A DNA stretch of 64,000 nt. It comes from Fimenecus sp051881435 (GTDB lineage Bacteria; Bacillota; Clostridia; Oscillospirales; Acutalibacteraceae). The notes under the pieces are model-generated. The model was not told the DNA's origin. It saw only the letters and a list, made by a program, of their open reading frames with translations, and searched no databases. The number at the start of each line of letters is the position of its first letter. Position 1 is the first letter of the stretch. The position numbers and the translations under genes were made by a program. Location: contig JBJEPW010000039.1 of assembly GCA_051881435.1 (NCBI GenBank), positions 32,206 through 96,205 on the forward strand, written 5' to 3'. Shown one piece after another: positions 31,662-41,186 of the stretch.

Positions 31662-33977
31662 ATGAAAGCAGTAATTTTAGCGGGTGATGAAGGAAAGCGG
31701 CTGAAACCGCTTACCTGTACCGTGCCTAAGGCAATGCTTCCTCTTTTGGGCAGACCGATTATTGATTATATTCTTGATTTGCTTATCGAAAACGGATTTG
31801 ATGAAATCTATGTTGTGCTGAATTATTCGGGGGACTGTGTGCGCAATCATATTACCTGGCAAAACAGAAAAGAAAAACTGCATTTTGTCTTCGGCAGTCA
31901 AATAAATAATACCAAAGAAGGTATATGCTCAGTATTGAAAAAAAGCCGTGAACCGTTTTTAATTATCGACGGCGGTACACTTTGCGATTACAGATTGGAC
32001 AGAATTATGAAATATCATATTGCAAACGACTGCACCGCAACCGTGGTAACCTCAAAAACGGCTGAATCTGAAAGCTACGGAGTTGTATGTACCGAGCAGG
32101 ACGGAAGAATAAAATGCTTTATTGAAAATCCCAGCTTTACTCAGGCTGTTTCAAATAATGCAGATACGGGAATTTGCGTGCTTAATCCCGAGTGCCTTGA
32201 TTTTCTTTCGGATAATTATGCCGATATTTCTGCAGGCGATGTGCTTTCTCATATGGTAAAAGAAAAAATGAGAATTTTTGCCTATCCCGCCGAGGGGTAT
32301 TGGTGCAATATAAATGATTTTGACTCATACAGGCGTTGTCAGTGCGATATGCTGGACGGAAAGGCAAATATCCGAATCCCGTCAACATACAAAAACATAA
32401 TTACAAAAAGCGAAAGCAATATCCGTATTTTGCCGCCGTCATATATAGGCAAAAATGTGACCGTTGGTAAAAACGCTGTTATCGGACCTTACACGGTAAT
32501 AGGCGACGGTTGTAAAATAGATGACAACGCCAAGCTTCACGGAGCAATTATAGGTAAAGAAAACTATATCGGCAGAACAGTTAAGATTAACGGAGCAATA
32601 ACAGGCAGTAATTGCAGTTTCCTTAAAAATGTAAGTGTTTTTGAAAACTGTGTGTTGGGTGATAAGGTGAGCGTAGGCTCGGATTGCGTTCTCTCGTCGA
32701 ATGTGAGAATTTGGCCTCAAAAGAATGTTAAGGGCGGTGTAACCGTATCGGATAATATAAAGTATGCCTCGTCAAAAAGTACGCTTTTTAATGAAAACTG
32801 CATAAAAGGAACGGGCGGAATTGAACTTACGCCTGACCGTTGCAGTCTTATCGGCGCGGCTTTGGGCAGTACCTCCGTCGGTAAAAAAGTGGGAATAGCC
32901 CATGACGGGAAGCCGCTGTCAAAAGCAATGCTTATGTGCCTTGCAGGCGGACTCCTTTCTGTGGGGAGCAGGGTTTGGAGCTTTGAGGATTGTTTGGTTC
33001 CTCAGTTATATTTTTATACCTCATATTGCTCGCTTGATTGCGGAGTTTATGCTTCATCAAACGGCGATGATGTTGAAATAAGCCTGTTTTCGGCAGGTGG
33101 ACTGTCGCTTTCTTCTGCTGTGCGCCGTGAGATTGAAAGAAGAATTACCGACCGCACTTTTTCCGTGTGCAGCGGGAAACAATGCAAAAATATTGCCGAT
33201 ATGTCAGGCGTAGGGCTCATGTATCAGCGTGAGCTGATAAATCAGTGCCGCACGGGTCTTGACGGCATGAGGGTGCACATTGAATGTGAAAATGACAGAA
33301 TTAATTTGCTTTTAAATGATGCCGTGCACCGCTTGGGCGGAAAAAACGGCAAAGAAACTGTTTTTACCCTCAGCGCCGACGGCTTATCGTTAACCGCAAA
33401 AGGCGTTCACGGAGAAATAATGGGTACGGAAACACTTTTGGCAATTTGCTGTATGTTTGAGGCAATGTCGGGCAATGATATTGCCGTACCCTTTGATGCT
33501 CCGGCCGTAATTGACTCCGTTGCCGAAAAATATAATCATAAGGCTTTCAGGTATCTTTCGGCGCCGTCGGTAAAAGAAGATAAAAAAACCTTTGAACTTG
33601 CGTCAAGCCAGCTATGGGCGAGGGATGCGCTGTTTTTGTGCTTTCGCCTTTTGGGAATAATGCAGAAAACGGGAATGAGCCTTGATGAGCTTAAAGGCAG
33701 TTTACCGAAATACAATACAGTAAGGCGAACAGTCGGCTCAACCGTACCCTTTTGCGAGCTTTATAAAGTGTTCGGCTCTCTTTCGCCCTCAATCGGTACG
33801 GGCGGCGAGGGCATAGAAATAAGGCTTGACAACGCAAGAGCGGTAATATTGCCCCTTGCAGGCGGAAAATCGCTGAAAATTATAGCTGAATCGGTTAATT
33901 CCGAAACCGCACAAAGCCTGTGTGACGACATAATCGAAAGGCTTAAAAAAGATGATACTTTCCTTGACAATGTTTAA
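31662..33977 (+). CDS. Nucleotidyltransferase-hexapeptide-phosphomannomutase fusion, degenerate active sites
   Basis: Three modules in 771 residues: an NTP-transferase domain like GDP-mannose or glucose-1-phosphate pyrophosphorylases (1-235), left-handed hexapeptide repeats (about 255-365, e.g. IGKNVTVGKNAVIGPYTVIG) and a phosphomannomutase-like region (about 385-765). Key residues are altered in both enzymes. The GGxGxR loop reads GDEGKR (residues 8-13), and the Mg-binding Asp of NGD reads DGG (Gly 105). YWxDIG reads YWCNIN (Asn 216). In the mutase, TASHNP reads YASSNG (464-468), and the DxDxDR metal loop reads SADGLS (571-576). The fold is kept throughout and the frame is open. A regulatory or scaffolding pseudoenzyme is possible. 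GGGGGA lies 5 bases before the ATG. Confidence 0.8.
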   Translation: MKAVILAGDEGKRLKPLTCTVPKAMLPLLGRPIIDYILDLLIENGFDEIYVVLNYSGDCVRNHITWQNRKEKLHFVFGSQINNTKEGICSVLKKSREPFLIIDGGTLCDYRLDRIMKYHIANDCTATVVTSKTAESESYGVVCTEQDGRIKCFIENPSFTQAVSNNADTGICVLNPECLDFLSDNYADISAGDVLSHMVKEKMRIFAYPAEGYWCNINDFDSYRRCQCDMLDGKANIRIPSTYKNIITKSESNIRILPPSYIGKNVTVGKNAVIGPYTVIGDGCKIDDNAKLHGAIIGKENYIGRTVKINGAITGSNCSFLKNVSVFENCVLGDKVSVGSDCVLSSNVRIWPQKNVKGGVTVSDNIKYASSKSTLFNENCIKGTGGIELTPDRCSLIGAALGSTSVGKKVGIAHDGKPLSKAMLMCLAGGLLSVGSRVWSFEDCLVPQLYFYTSYCSLDCGVYASSNGDDVEISLFSAGGLSLSSAVRREIERRITDRTFSVCSGKQCKNIADMSGVGLMYQRELINQCRTGLDGMRVHIECENDRINLLLNDAVHRLGGKNGKETVFTLSADGLSLTAKGVHGEIMGTETLLAICCMFEAMSGNDIAVPFDAPAVIDSVAEKYNHKAFRYLSAPSVKEDKKTFELASSQLWARDALFLCFRLLGIMQKTGMSLDELKGSLPKYNTVRRTVGSTVPFCELYKVFGSLSPSIGTGGEGIEIRLDNARAVILPLAGGKSLKIIAESVNSETAQSLCDDIIERLKKDDTFLDNV

Positions 33978-33992
33978 GAAAAATAGTAATAT
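33964..33992 (+). promoter_or_regulatory. Candidate promoter of the rnj operon
   Basis: TTGACA (33964-33969, inside the end of the upstream gene), 17 bases, TAATAT (33987-33992). It would give a leader of about 110 bases, which includes a CCCGC/GCGGG hairpin near 34050-34070. Confidence 0.55.
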
Positions 33993-34112
33993 ATAATGAC
34001 AGTATATTGAGTTATTGTGGGTAATTGTGCGTATTATTTGACTTTTCCCCGCTGCTGCCTGCGGCGGGCTACATATATTTTTATTGCTTAAATTAAATTT
34101 AAGGAGGAAAAA

Positions 34113-35990
34113 ATGGCAAAACAAAATATTGATAAAACTGCGTCTGATAACGATTTTAAGCGTTATATAAAGGGCAAAAATACAAACCATGCCAAGCAAG
34201 GCGGTAAGAGTAAGAAAAATACCCAAAGTAAAAAGAATGATAATATAAAAAATACCGAAAAGAAAAACGCTCCCAGACAAAATGCGGCTAAAAGACAGCC
34301 CGATACAAGAAAACGCGCACCTAAGCGCGAGGAAGTTGCCGTAAAAATTGCATTTTTGGGCGGACTTAACGAAGTCGGTAAGAATATGACTCTTTATGAG
34401 TGCGGCAACGATATGATTTTGGTGGACTGCGGCCTTGCTTTCCCCGATCCCGATATGCTTGGCGTTGACCTTGTTATTCCCGATTTCACATATGTTGAGC
34501 AGAATATTGATAAAATAAGAGGTATATTTATAACTCACGGTCATGAGGACCATATAGGCGGTTTGCCCTATCTTTTGAAAAAAGCAAATATTCCCGTTTA
34601 CGGAACAAAGCTTACGGTTGGTCTTATTGAGGGTAAGCTTTCGGAGCATAAAATTCTTGAAAAGTCAAAGCTTAATGTAATAAAACCGAAGGATAAAATC
34701 AAGCTGGGTTGCTTTGAGGTAGAGGCTATTCATGTAAACCATTCAATTCCCGATGCTCTTGCCCTTGCAATCAACACACCCGCAGGGCTTATTCTGCAAA
34801 CAGGCGACTTTAAAATTGACACAACTCCCATTGACGGCGATGTGATTGATTTAGCACGCATAGCAAGGCTTGGCGAAAAAGGCGTGCTTTGCCTTTTGTC
34901 CGATTCCACAAACGCTCAAAGACCGGGCTATACCCCCAGTGAGCGTACCGTGGGCGAGTCTTTTGATCGACTTTTTGCAAAGGCGGACGGTAAACGGCTT
35001 ATTGTTGCAACCTTTGCGTCTAATATTCACCGCGTTCAGCAGATAATTGACGCCGCAAAGGCTGTGGGCAGAAAGGTTGCCCTTTCGGGCAGAAGTCTTG
35101 AAAATGTTGTCGAAACCGCATCAAGACTTGGATATCTTAATGTACCTGAGTCCATACTTGTAAGTATTGATTCCGTGTCACGCTATCCTGACGATAAGCT
35201 TGTAATAATCACTACGGGCAGTCAGGGCGAGCCTATGTCCGCTCTTTACAGAATGGCGTTTTCAGAGCACCGCCGCGTTGAAATAGGCAGCGGTGATTAT
35301 GTAATAATTTCCGCAACACCTATCCCCGGCAACGAAAAAACCGTTGGTAAGGTTGTTGATGAACTTCTCAAAAGAGGAGCGGAAGTAGTATATGAAAAGA
35401 TGTACGATGTGCATGTTTCGGGCCACGCTTGTCAGGAGGAGCTTCGTCTTATGCTCAGTCTTGCAAAGCCGAAATTCTTTATACCCGTTCACGGTGAGCA
35501 AAAGCATCTTCGCAAGCATGCACAGCTCGCCGAGAGTATGGGAATAGCTCCGGGTAATATCTATATTGCCGATAACGGAAAGCAGGTTCAGCTAACCAAG
35601 CGCAAATTGTCCGTAGTTGAAGATGTTCCCGCAGGCAAGGTGTTTGTTGACGGATACGGTGTAGGCGATGTTGGCAGTGCGGTCATAAGAGAACGCAAGC
35701 GTCTTGCCGAGGACGGACTTATGATAATCAGCGCCGTTATTGAAAAAGATACGGGTATGCTCATTTCGGGACCCGATATAATTTCAAGGGGCTTTGTATA
35801 TGTAAAGGATTCGGAACAGCTAATTTCCGAAGCAAAGCTTGTTGCGCAAATTGTAATTGACGAGTGTATTCATGAGGGTAATATTGAGTGGGGAGCAATT
35901 CGCAGCAGAATGAGGGACGATATTTCCAGATTGCTTTATGACAGAACAAAGCGCAGTCCCATGGTTCTGCCGATTATAACATCAGTATAG
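34113..35990 (+). CDS. rnj: Ribonuclease J
   Basis: Endo- and 5'-exoribonuclease of the metallo-beta-lactamase fold, central to mRNA decay and 5' maturation in Firmicutes. The zinc motif HGHEDH begins at residue 142, followed by QTGDFKID, SDSTNAQRPG and the beta-CASP motifs (SGRSLENV, TTGSQGEPMSAL, HVSGHACQEEL). At 625 residues it is about 70 longer than usual. The first 75 residues are Lys/Asn-rich and without predicted fold, probably an RNA-binding or partner-binding tail. AGGAGG lies 6 bases before the ATG. It heads a run with gdpP, rplI and dnaB. Confidence 0.95.
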   Translation: MAKQNIDKTASDNDFKRYIKGKNTNHAKQGGKSKKNTQSKKNDNIKNTEKKNAPRQNAAKRQPDTRKRAPKREEVAVKIAFLGGLNEVGKNMTLYECGNDMILVDCGLAFPDPDMLGVDLVIPDFTYVEQNIDKIRGIFITHGHEDHIGGLPYLLKKANIPVYGTKLTVGLIEGKLSEHKILEKSKLNVIKPKDKIKLGCFEVEAIHVNHSIPDALALAINTPAGLILQTGDFKIDTTPIDGDVIDLARIARLGEKGVLCLLSDSTNAQRPGYTPSERTVGESFDRLFAKADGKRLIVATFASNIHRVQQIIDAAKAVGRKVALSGRSLENVVETASRLGYLNVPESILVSIDSVSRYPDDKLVIITTGSQGEPMSALYRMAFSEHRRVEIGSGDYVIISATPIPGNEKTVGKVVDELLKRGAEVVYEKMYDVHVSGHACQEELRLMLSLAKPKFFIPVHGEQKHLRKHAQLAESMGIAPGNIYIADNGKQVQLTKRKLSVVEDVPAGKVFVDGYGVGDVGSAVIRERKRLAEDGLMIISAVIEKDTGMLISGPDIISRGFVYVKDSEQLISEAKLVAQIVIDECIHEGNIEWGAIRSRMRDDISRLLYDRTKRSPMVLPIITSV

Positions 35991-36006
35991 CTCAAAGGTG
36001 AAAACT

Positions 36007-38007
36007 ATGAAAAATAATAAGAGTAACCAAGGAAGGAAAAGCCTGAATTTTTTCAGCGTATATCCCGTTACAAGCATAGCGGCGGCGTTGTGTACCGCTG
36101 TTTGTACCGTTATGCTTTTTTACAATAAAACTGTTGCGCTTTCAGGTTTTGCGGCTTTGTTTTTGTTGATAGTTGCCGCCTTTTTCATTAAGGATGTAGA
36201 ATTCAGAAGGCTTCTGAGCAAAGTAAAATTTCTTGAAAAAAAGCTTTCCGCTGATGATGACGGCGGGCTGAGTAATTTTCCGTTGCCGGTTATACTTTTT
36301 GACAGTTCCGACCGTATGGTTTGGTACAACAATCTGTTCCGCAAAAACTTTCTTTCCGAAAAAAGCGTTCACGGGCTTGATATCAGGCAGTTTACATCAG
36401 GCAAGGGGCTTTCCGAAATAAGAAACGGTGTGTGCTTTGAATGTGAATTCAGCGGAAATGCTTATACCGTTTTTAACAGTACAACCGTTTATAAAAAAGA
36501 AACTTTATATGCGCTGTATTTTGTTGAGGATACCGTTCTGAAACAATATAGGGCAAAATACATAAAATCCCGTCCGGTGATTATGCTCATAAGCCTTGAT
36601 ACTGTTGAAGAGTACCTGCGTGATTTCCGAGAAAGTCAGCAGGCTGAAATCATGGGCGGCGTTGAAACTATAATCGAGAATTGGTTTGCAGGATATAATT
36701 GTATCGCAAGAAAGCTGGGAAGCGGAAAATTTATTGTATTTGCCGAAAAAGCAGAAGTTGAAAAAATGAAAACTGATAAATTTTCGGTTTTGTCCCTTGT
36801 AAGGTCGTATGCGTACGGTGAAAAAACACTGGGACTTACTCTATCTGTGGGCGTGGGCATGGGAACTGATATTCCCGACTGCGAGTCAAATGCCCGTCAG
36901 GCGCTTGATATGGCTCTCGGCAGAGGCGGCGATCAGGTTGCAATCAAAGATGAAAAAGGCGAATATGAGTTCTTCGGCGGAGTTTCAAAGGGCGTTGAAC
37001 GCCGAACAAAGGTCCGAACAAGAATAGTTGCCTCCGCAATAGGCGAAATAATAAGGTCAAGCAATAATGTTCTTATTATGGGACATCGCTTTTCGGATTT
37101 GGATGCACTCGGTTCTGCGGCGGGTGTTGCTATGATTTGCGAGGCGCTTGAAAAGGACGCAAAAATTGTTGTTTCCTCCAAAACAACGCTTGCAATGCCT
37201 CTCGTTAAGCATCTTCATGCAAACGGATTGGGCGATTTGCTCATAGAGCCCCAGGATTGTGAAAACTATTTGAACGACGGCACATTGCTTATTATTACCG
37301 ATACTCACAGAAAAAGCTTCTTGGAATATCCTGAGCTTTTCGATAAGGTGGGTAAAGCTGTTGTTATTGACCATCACAGAAAAACCGTTGACCATATAAG
37401 CAAGGCGGTTATATTCTATCACGAGCCCAACGCTTCTTCGGCTTCCGAAATGGTTACAGAGCTTATTGAATATATGAATATGAATATAAAAATTCCCCAA
37501 GCGTGCGCCGAGGCACTGCTTTCGGGAATTACCCTCGATACAAAGAATTTTGTAATGAACACAGGCGTGCGAACCTTTGAGGCGGCGGCGTTTCTTCGCT
37601 CAATGGGTGCGGATACCGTGGCTGTAAAACAGCTTTTTTCAAACAGTATGAAAACGCAAAAGGCTAAAAGTGAGGTTGTTAAAAACGCCGCAGTTTATAA
37701 GAACTGCGCTGTGGGCGTTGTTGATTTTGAGTCGGACGATGTGCGTATTGTCGCAAGTCAGGCGGCAGACGAGCTTTTGAATGTTTCAAAGGTTGCGGCG
37801 TCCTTCGTGCTTTTCAAAACAGACAATACAATAAATATTTCCGCCCGTTCTTACGGTGAGCTAAATGTTCAGCTCGTGATGGAGGAGTTGGGCGGCGGCG
37901 GTCATCAGACTATGGCGGCTGCACAGCTTGACGGCGAAACATTTGAACAGGCGCTGAAAGAGTTAAGCGCCGCAATTGATAAAGTAAATGAAACAAGTGT
38001 AAAGTGA
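36007..38007 (+). CDS. gdpP: Cyclic-di-AMP phosphodiesterase GdpP
   Basis: Membrane-bound enzyme that hydrolyses the second messenger c-di-AMP. Two membrane helices lie at residues 15-60, followed by a PAS-like domain (about 90-170), a degenerate GGDEF domain (about 180-310, with LGSGKFIVFAE in place of the GGDEF signature) and the DHH/DHHA1 catalytic region. The last shows GHRFSDLDALGSA, TDTHR, IDHH (Asp 455, His 456, His 457) and GGGGHQ near the C terminus. 666 residues from ATG 36007; the AAAGGTG that contains the GTG at 35998 is its ribosome site. Adjacent to rnj and rplI, a conserved order in Firmicutes. Confidence 0.94.
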   Translation: MKNNKSNQGRKSLNFFSVYPVTSIAAALCTAVCTVMLFYNKTVALSGFAALFLLIVAAFFIKDVEFRRLLSKVKFLEKKLSADDDGGLSNFPLPVILFDSSDRMVWYNNLFRKNFLSEKSVHGLDIRQFTSGKGLSEIRNGVCFECEFSGNAYTVFNSTTVYKKETLYALYFVEDTVLKQYRAKYIKSRPVIMLISLDTVEEYLRDFRESQQAEIMGGVETIIENWFAGYNCIARKLGSGKFIVFAEKAEVEKMKTDKFSVLSLVRSYAYGEKTLGLTLSVGVGMGTDIPDCESNARQALDMALGRGGDQVAIKDEKGEYEFFGGVSKGVERRTKVRTRIVASAIGEIIRSSNNVLIMGHRFSDLDALGSAAGVAMICEALEKDAKIVVSSKTTLAMPLVKHLHANGLGDLLIEPQDCENYLNDGTLLIITDTHRKSFLEYPELFDKVGKAVVIDHHRKTVDHISKAVIFYHEPNASSASEMVTELIEYMNMNIKIPQACAEALLSGITLDTKNFVMNTGVRTFEAAAFLRSMGADTVAVKQLFSNSMKTQKAKSEVVKNAAVYKNCAVGVVDFESDDVRIVASQAADELLNVSKVAASFVLFKTDNTINISARSYGELNVQLVMEELGGGGHQTMAAAQLDGETFEQALKELSAAIDKVNETSVK

Positions 38008-38017
38008 GGTATATAAA

Positions 38018-38458
38018 ATGGATGTAATTTTAAAAGCAGATGTAAAGGGCTTGGGTAAAAAAGGAGAAAAGGTTAAGGCTTCGGACGGCTACGCAAGAAA
38101 TTTTCTCTTCCCAAAGGGACTTGCAGTAGAGGCTAACGCGCAGAGCCTTACAGAGCTTCGTAACCGTGAGCAGTCAAATCAGCATAAAATTGATACCGAA
38201 ATTGCCGCCGCAAATGCGTCAAAAGACAAGCTTCAGGGCAAAACAGTAAAGCTTACCGCAAAAGCGGGACAAAACGGTAAAATTTTCGGCTCTGTAACTG
38301 CGAAAGAGGTTGCGGCTGAAATTTCAAAGCAGTTCGGTGTAACTGTGGATAAGCGTAAAATAACCATGGACGATATTAAAAATTTCGGCTCATATAAAAT
38401 CGAGGTTAAGCTCTATACAAACATATCCGCAGAAATGACGGTAATGGTAGGCGAATAA
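38018..38458 (+). CDS. rplI: 50S ribosomal protein L9
   Basis: Large-subunit protein at the base of the L1 stalk. 146 residues. The N-terminal domain MDVILKADVKGLGKKGE and the signature GYARNFLFPKGLAVEAN are clear. The long connecting helix (residues 45-75) and the C-terminal domain (GKIFGSVTAKEVA, DKRKITM) complete the family pattern. It starts 10 bases after gdpP with GAGGT upstream. Confidence 0.97.
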   Translation: MDVILKADVKGLGKKGEKVKASDGYARNFLFPKGLAVEANAQSLTELRNREQSNQHKIDTEIAAANASKDKLQGKTVKLTAKAGQNGKIFGSVTAKEVAAEISKQFGVTVDKRKITMDDIKNFGSYKIEVKLYTNISAEMTVMVGE

Positions 38459-38479
38459 ATTCTTTCGGGGCGAAAAGAT

Positions 38480-39859
38480 ATGGAAAACAGTGTAAATTCT
38501 ATTGAAAACTTAACCTTGCCTTACAGCCTTGATGCAGAGCAGGCGGTGCTGGGTGCTATACTTAAAGACCCTGCATGTCTGCCCACAGTTTCGGATATGC
38601 TCAAAACGGAGCATCTGTATCTGCCGCAGCACAAGGCGATTTATTCGGCAATTCTCAATATCGATGCAATGGGAACGGGAATTGACCCTCTCGTTGTGCT
38701 CGAAGAGTTGAAAAAAGACGGGGTTTATGACGATATCGGCGGAAAAACATATCTTATGAAAATTGCCGACGCCGTTCCCTCAACCAAAAATGTTGAATCG
38801 TATATCAGAATAATTATCGACAAATTCTATCGCCGCACATTGATTATGACAGCGCAGGAAATCCTTGATGAATCAAACGAAGGCGCCGAAAATGCCGATA
38901 CGCTCCTTGATATGGCGGAGCAGAAGATTTACGATATTCGCCGAGGTAAAAACACATCGGGTCCTGCAAAGGTCAGCGATATAATTATGTCCGATGTCAT
39001 TGTCCGCCTTAATAAGCTTGCGAGTGCCGACCCCAAGGAAAAAGAGCAGTATCTGGGAATTCCCACGGGATTTTCATATCTTGACAGAGTGCTTGCGGGC
39101 GGATTTCACCGTTCCGACTTAATACTTATCGGCGCCCGTCCCGGTATGGGTAAAACAAGCTTTGCTTTAAATGTTGCAAGAAATATTGCTATGAAGGGCA
39201 AAAAGGTGCTCTTCTTCTCATTGGAAATGTCAAATGAGCAGTTGGCACAGCGTATAATTTCCACCGAGGCAAGAATTATAAGCAGTAAATTGAGAACGGG
39301 CGATATAAACGATGCAGATTGGGAAAAAATCGGTCTTGCTTTACAAAATCTTGTGAACGCGGAGCTGTATTTTGACGATACCGCAAATATTACCGTACCC
39401 GAGATGAAAGCAAGAGTTCGCAGAATGAAAAATGTTGACTGTGTAGTAATCGACTACCTTCAGCTTATGTCGGGTACAAAAAGAACGGATAACCGTGTTC
39501 AGGAGATTTCTGAAATTACCAGAAGCTTAAAGCTTATGGCAAAGGATCTTAATATTCCCGTTGTAACTTGCTCACAGCTTTCCCGTAATACTGCAAAAAC
39601 TGCGGACCACCGTCCACAGCTTACGGATTTGCGTGAATCGGGTTCAATTGAGCAGGACGCCGATATTGTCTTGATGCTCCACCGTGAGGATTATTATAAT
39701 AACGGCGATGATAATGCCGAGCCGGAGAGAGCAACCGCCAATACAGCAGAGGTTATCGTTGCAAAGAACAGACACGGCTCCACCGAAAAGGTAGAAGTGG
39801 CGTGGAATGCGGAGTTTACAATGTTTTCAACGCTTGAAAGGATAAAGGATGACAGATAA
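38480..39859 (+). CDS. dnaB: Replicative DNA helicase DnaB
   Basis: Hexameric helicase at the replication fork. 459 residues. The N-terminal domain (LPYSLDAEQAVLGAILKDP), linker helix and RecA-like domain with Walker A GARPGMGKTSFALN, FFSLEMSNEQLAQR, VIDYLQLMSG, CSQLSRN and DLRESGSIEQDADIVLMLHR are all present. No intein. It starts 21 bases after rplI, and its last 11 bases overlap tilS. Confidence 0.97.
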   Translation: MENSVNSIENLTLPYSLDAEQAVLGAILKDPACLPTVSDMLKTEHLYLPQHKAIYSAILNIDAMGTGIDPLVVLEELKKDGVYDDIGGKTYLMKIADAVPSTKNVESYIRIIIDKFYRRTLIMTAQEILDESNEGAENADTLLDMAEQKIYDIRRGKNTSGPAKVSDIIMSDVIVRLNKLASADPKEKEQYLGIPTGFSYLDRVLAGGFHRSDLILIGARPGMGKTSFALNVARNIAMKGKKVLFFSLEMSNEQLAQRIISTEARIISSKLRTGDINDADWEKIGLALQNLVNAELYFDDTANITVPEMKARVRRMKNVDCVVIDYLQLMSGTKRTDNRVQEISEITRSLKLMAKDLNIPVVTCSQLSRNTAKTADHRPQLTDLRESGSIEQDADIVLMLHREDYYNNGDDNAEPERATANTAEVIVAKNRHGSTEKVEVAWNAEFTMFSTLERIKDDR

Positions 39860-41183
39860 GGTTTTAAAAACTGTATCAAAGCATCATATGGTGTCTGCGG
39901 GAGAAACTGTGGGAATCGGCCTTTCCGGCGGCGCGGATTCTGTTGCACTCACGCATATTCTTTCTAAAAATAAAGATGTATTGGGAATAAAGAGCATAAA
40001 AGCAATACATATTCATCACGGTATCAGGGGAAAAGAAGCCGACCGTGATATGGAGTTTTCACAAAAATTATGTGAAAAGCTTAATATTGAATTTTTGTGC
40101 TTTAAGGCAGACGTGCCCGCCGAAGCAAAAAAAACAGGGGAAAGCCTTGAAGAATGTGCAAGGCGTATAAGATATTCGTTTTTTGAAGAGTGCGGCTGTG
40201 ATAAAATCGCCACCGCCCATAACCTAAACGATAATATGGAAACCTTTCTGTTAAATCTTGCAAGAGGAACTTCCCTTTCAGGGCTTTGCTCAATTCCTTA
40301 TACGAGAGATATTTATATAAGACCGTTGCTTGATTGCACACGAGAGGAAATTGAGAGATATAACCGTGAAAACGGACTTAGCTTTGTAACGGACAGCACA
40401 AATCTGTGTGATGATTATTCAAGAAATAAAATTCGCCATAATGTTCTGCCGCAGTTGTTCTTAATAAATCCGTCCTTTGATAAAACCTTTCAAAGGTGCC
40501 TTGATTCCGTATATCTTGCTGAGGATTATCTTACAGACGCCGCAGAAGAACTGTTGAATTCGGCGCGGCGCGGAGAGTATTATGACTGTACTGTTTTTGA
40601 AAACAGTCATAATGCCTTAAAATACCGCGTTATTTCAATGATTTTAAAAGAGAAAAATGCAAAAAATATAAACCGTAAGCATATTGAGTCTGTCGCCGCT
40701 GTAATTAAAACGAGCGGAAGTGTTGATATTAACGGCGGACTTACCGTTACCGTTGAGCGTAAAAAGCTTTTTTTCGGCAAAACAAAGGCAACGGATTATT
40801 TTGAATTTCCAACAGAGAAAAAAAGCGGAATAATCGAAACACCCGTCGGAAATTATTCGGTTAACATCAATTTCAAAAAAGATTTACAAAAACTTAATAA
40901 AGAAACTGTGGACAATTTTATAGATTGTGATAAAATAACAGGTGTTCTTTCTGTTCGCAACCGCCGCGAGGGTGATAAATACCGTCAGGCGGGCAGGGGA
41001 GTTACCAAAACGCTTAAAGACCTTTTCAATGAGTCGAAAATCCCCGTTTGCGAACGCTCAAAAATGTTAATACTTTCAGATGATTGCGGAATTATCTGGA
41101 CTGAATTTTTCGGCGTCAGTCAGCGGTGCAAATTCACCGATAAAACCGAAAAATATATTAAAATTGAAAAAACGGGGGAATAA
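39849..41183 (+). CDS. tilS: tRNA(Ile)-lysidine synthetase
   Basis: Converts C34 of the CAU-anticodon isoleucine tRNA to lysidine, so that AUA is read as isoleucine. The PP-loop ATP site GIGLSGGADSVAL is near residue 24, with HIHHGIRGKEAD, TAHNLNDNMETFLLNLARG and RNKIRHNVLP as further family motifs. The C-terminal domain follows at about 330-440 (VRNRREGDKYRQAGRGVTKTLKDLF). 444 residues. The start lies inside the end of dnaB. Confidence 0.95.
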   Translation: MTDKVLKTVSKHHMVSAGETVGIGLSGGADSVALTHILSKNKDVLGIKSIKAIHIHHGIRGKEADRDMEFSQKLCEKLNIEFLCFKADVPAEAKKTGESLEECARRIRYSFFEECGCDKIATAHNLNDNMETFLLNLARGTSLSGLCSIPYTRDIYIRPLLDCTREEIERYNRENGLSFVTDSTNLCDDYSRNKIRHNVLPQLFLINPSFDKTFQRCLDSVYLAEDYLTDAAEELLNSARRGEYYDCTVFENSHNALKYRVISMILKEKNAKNINRKHIESVAAVIKTSGSVDINGGLTVTVERKKLFFGKTKATDYFEFPTEKKSGIIETPVGNYSVNINFKKDLQKLNKETVDNFIDCDKITGVLSVRNRREGDKYRQAGRGVTKTLKDLFNESKIPVCERSKMLILSDDCGIIWTEFFGVSQRCKFTDKTEKYIKIEKTGE

Positions 41184-41186
41184 TAA

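Noticed and set aside
34050..34070. CCCGC/GCGGG hairpin before rnj as terminator
   Set aside because: The T run is displaced by several bases and the region is the probable leader of rnj; left as a leader hairpin only.
33789..34649. 286-codon open frame on the minus strand
   Set aside because: It runs antisense through the ends of the nucleotidyltransferase fusion and rnj, has no ribosome site, and its product is low-complexity and unlike any family; a shadow of real genes.
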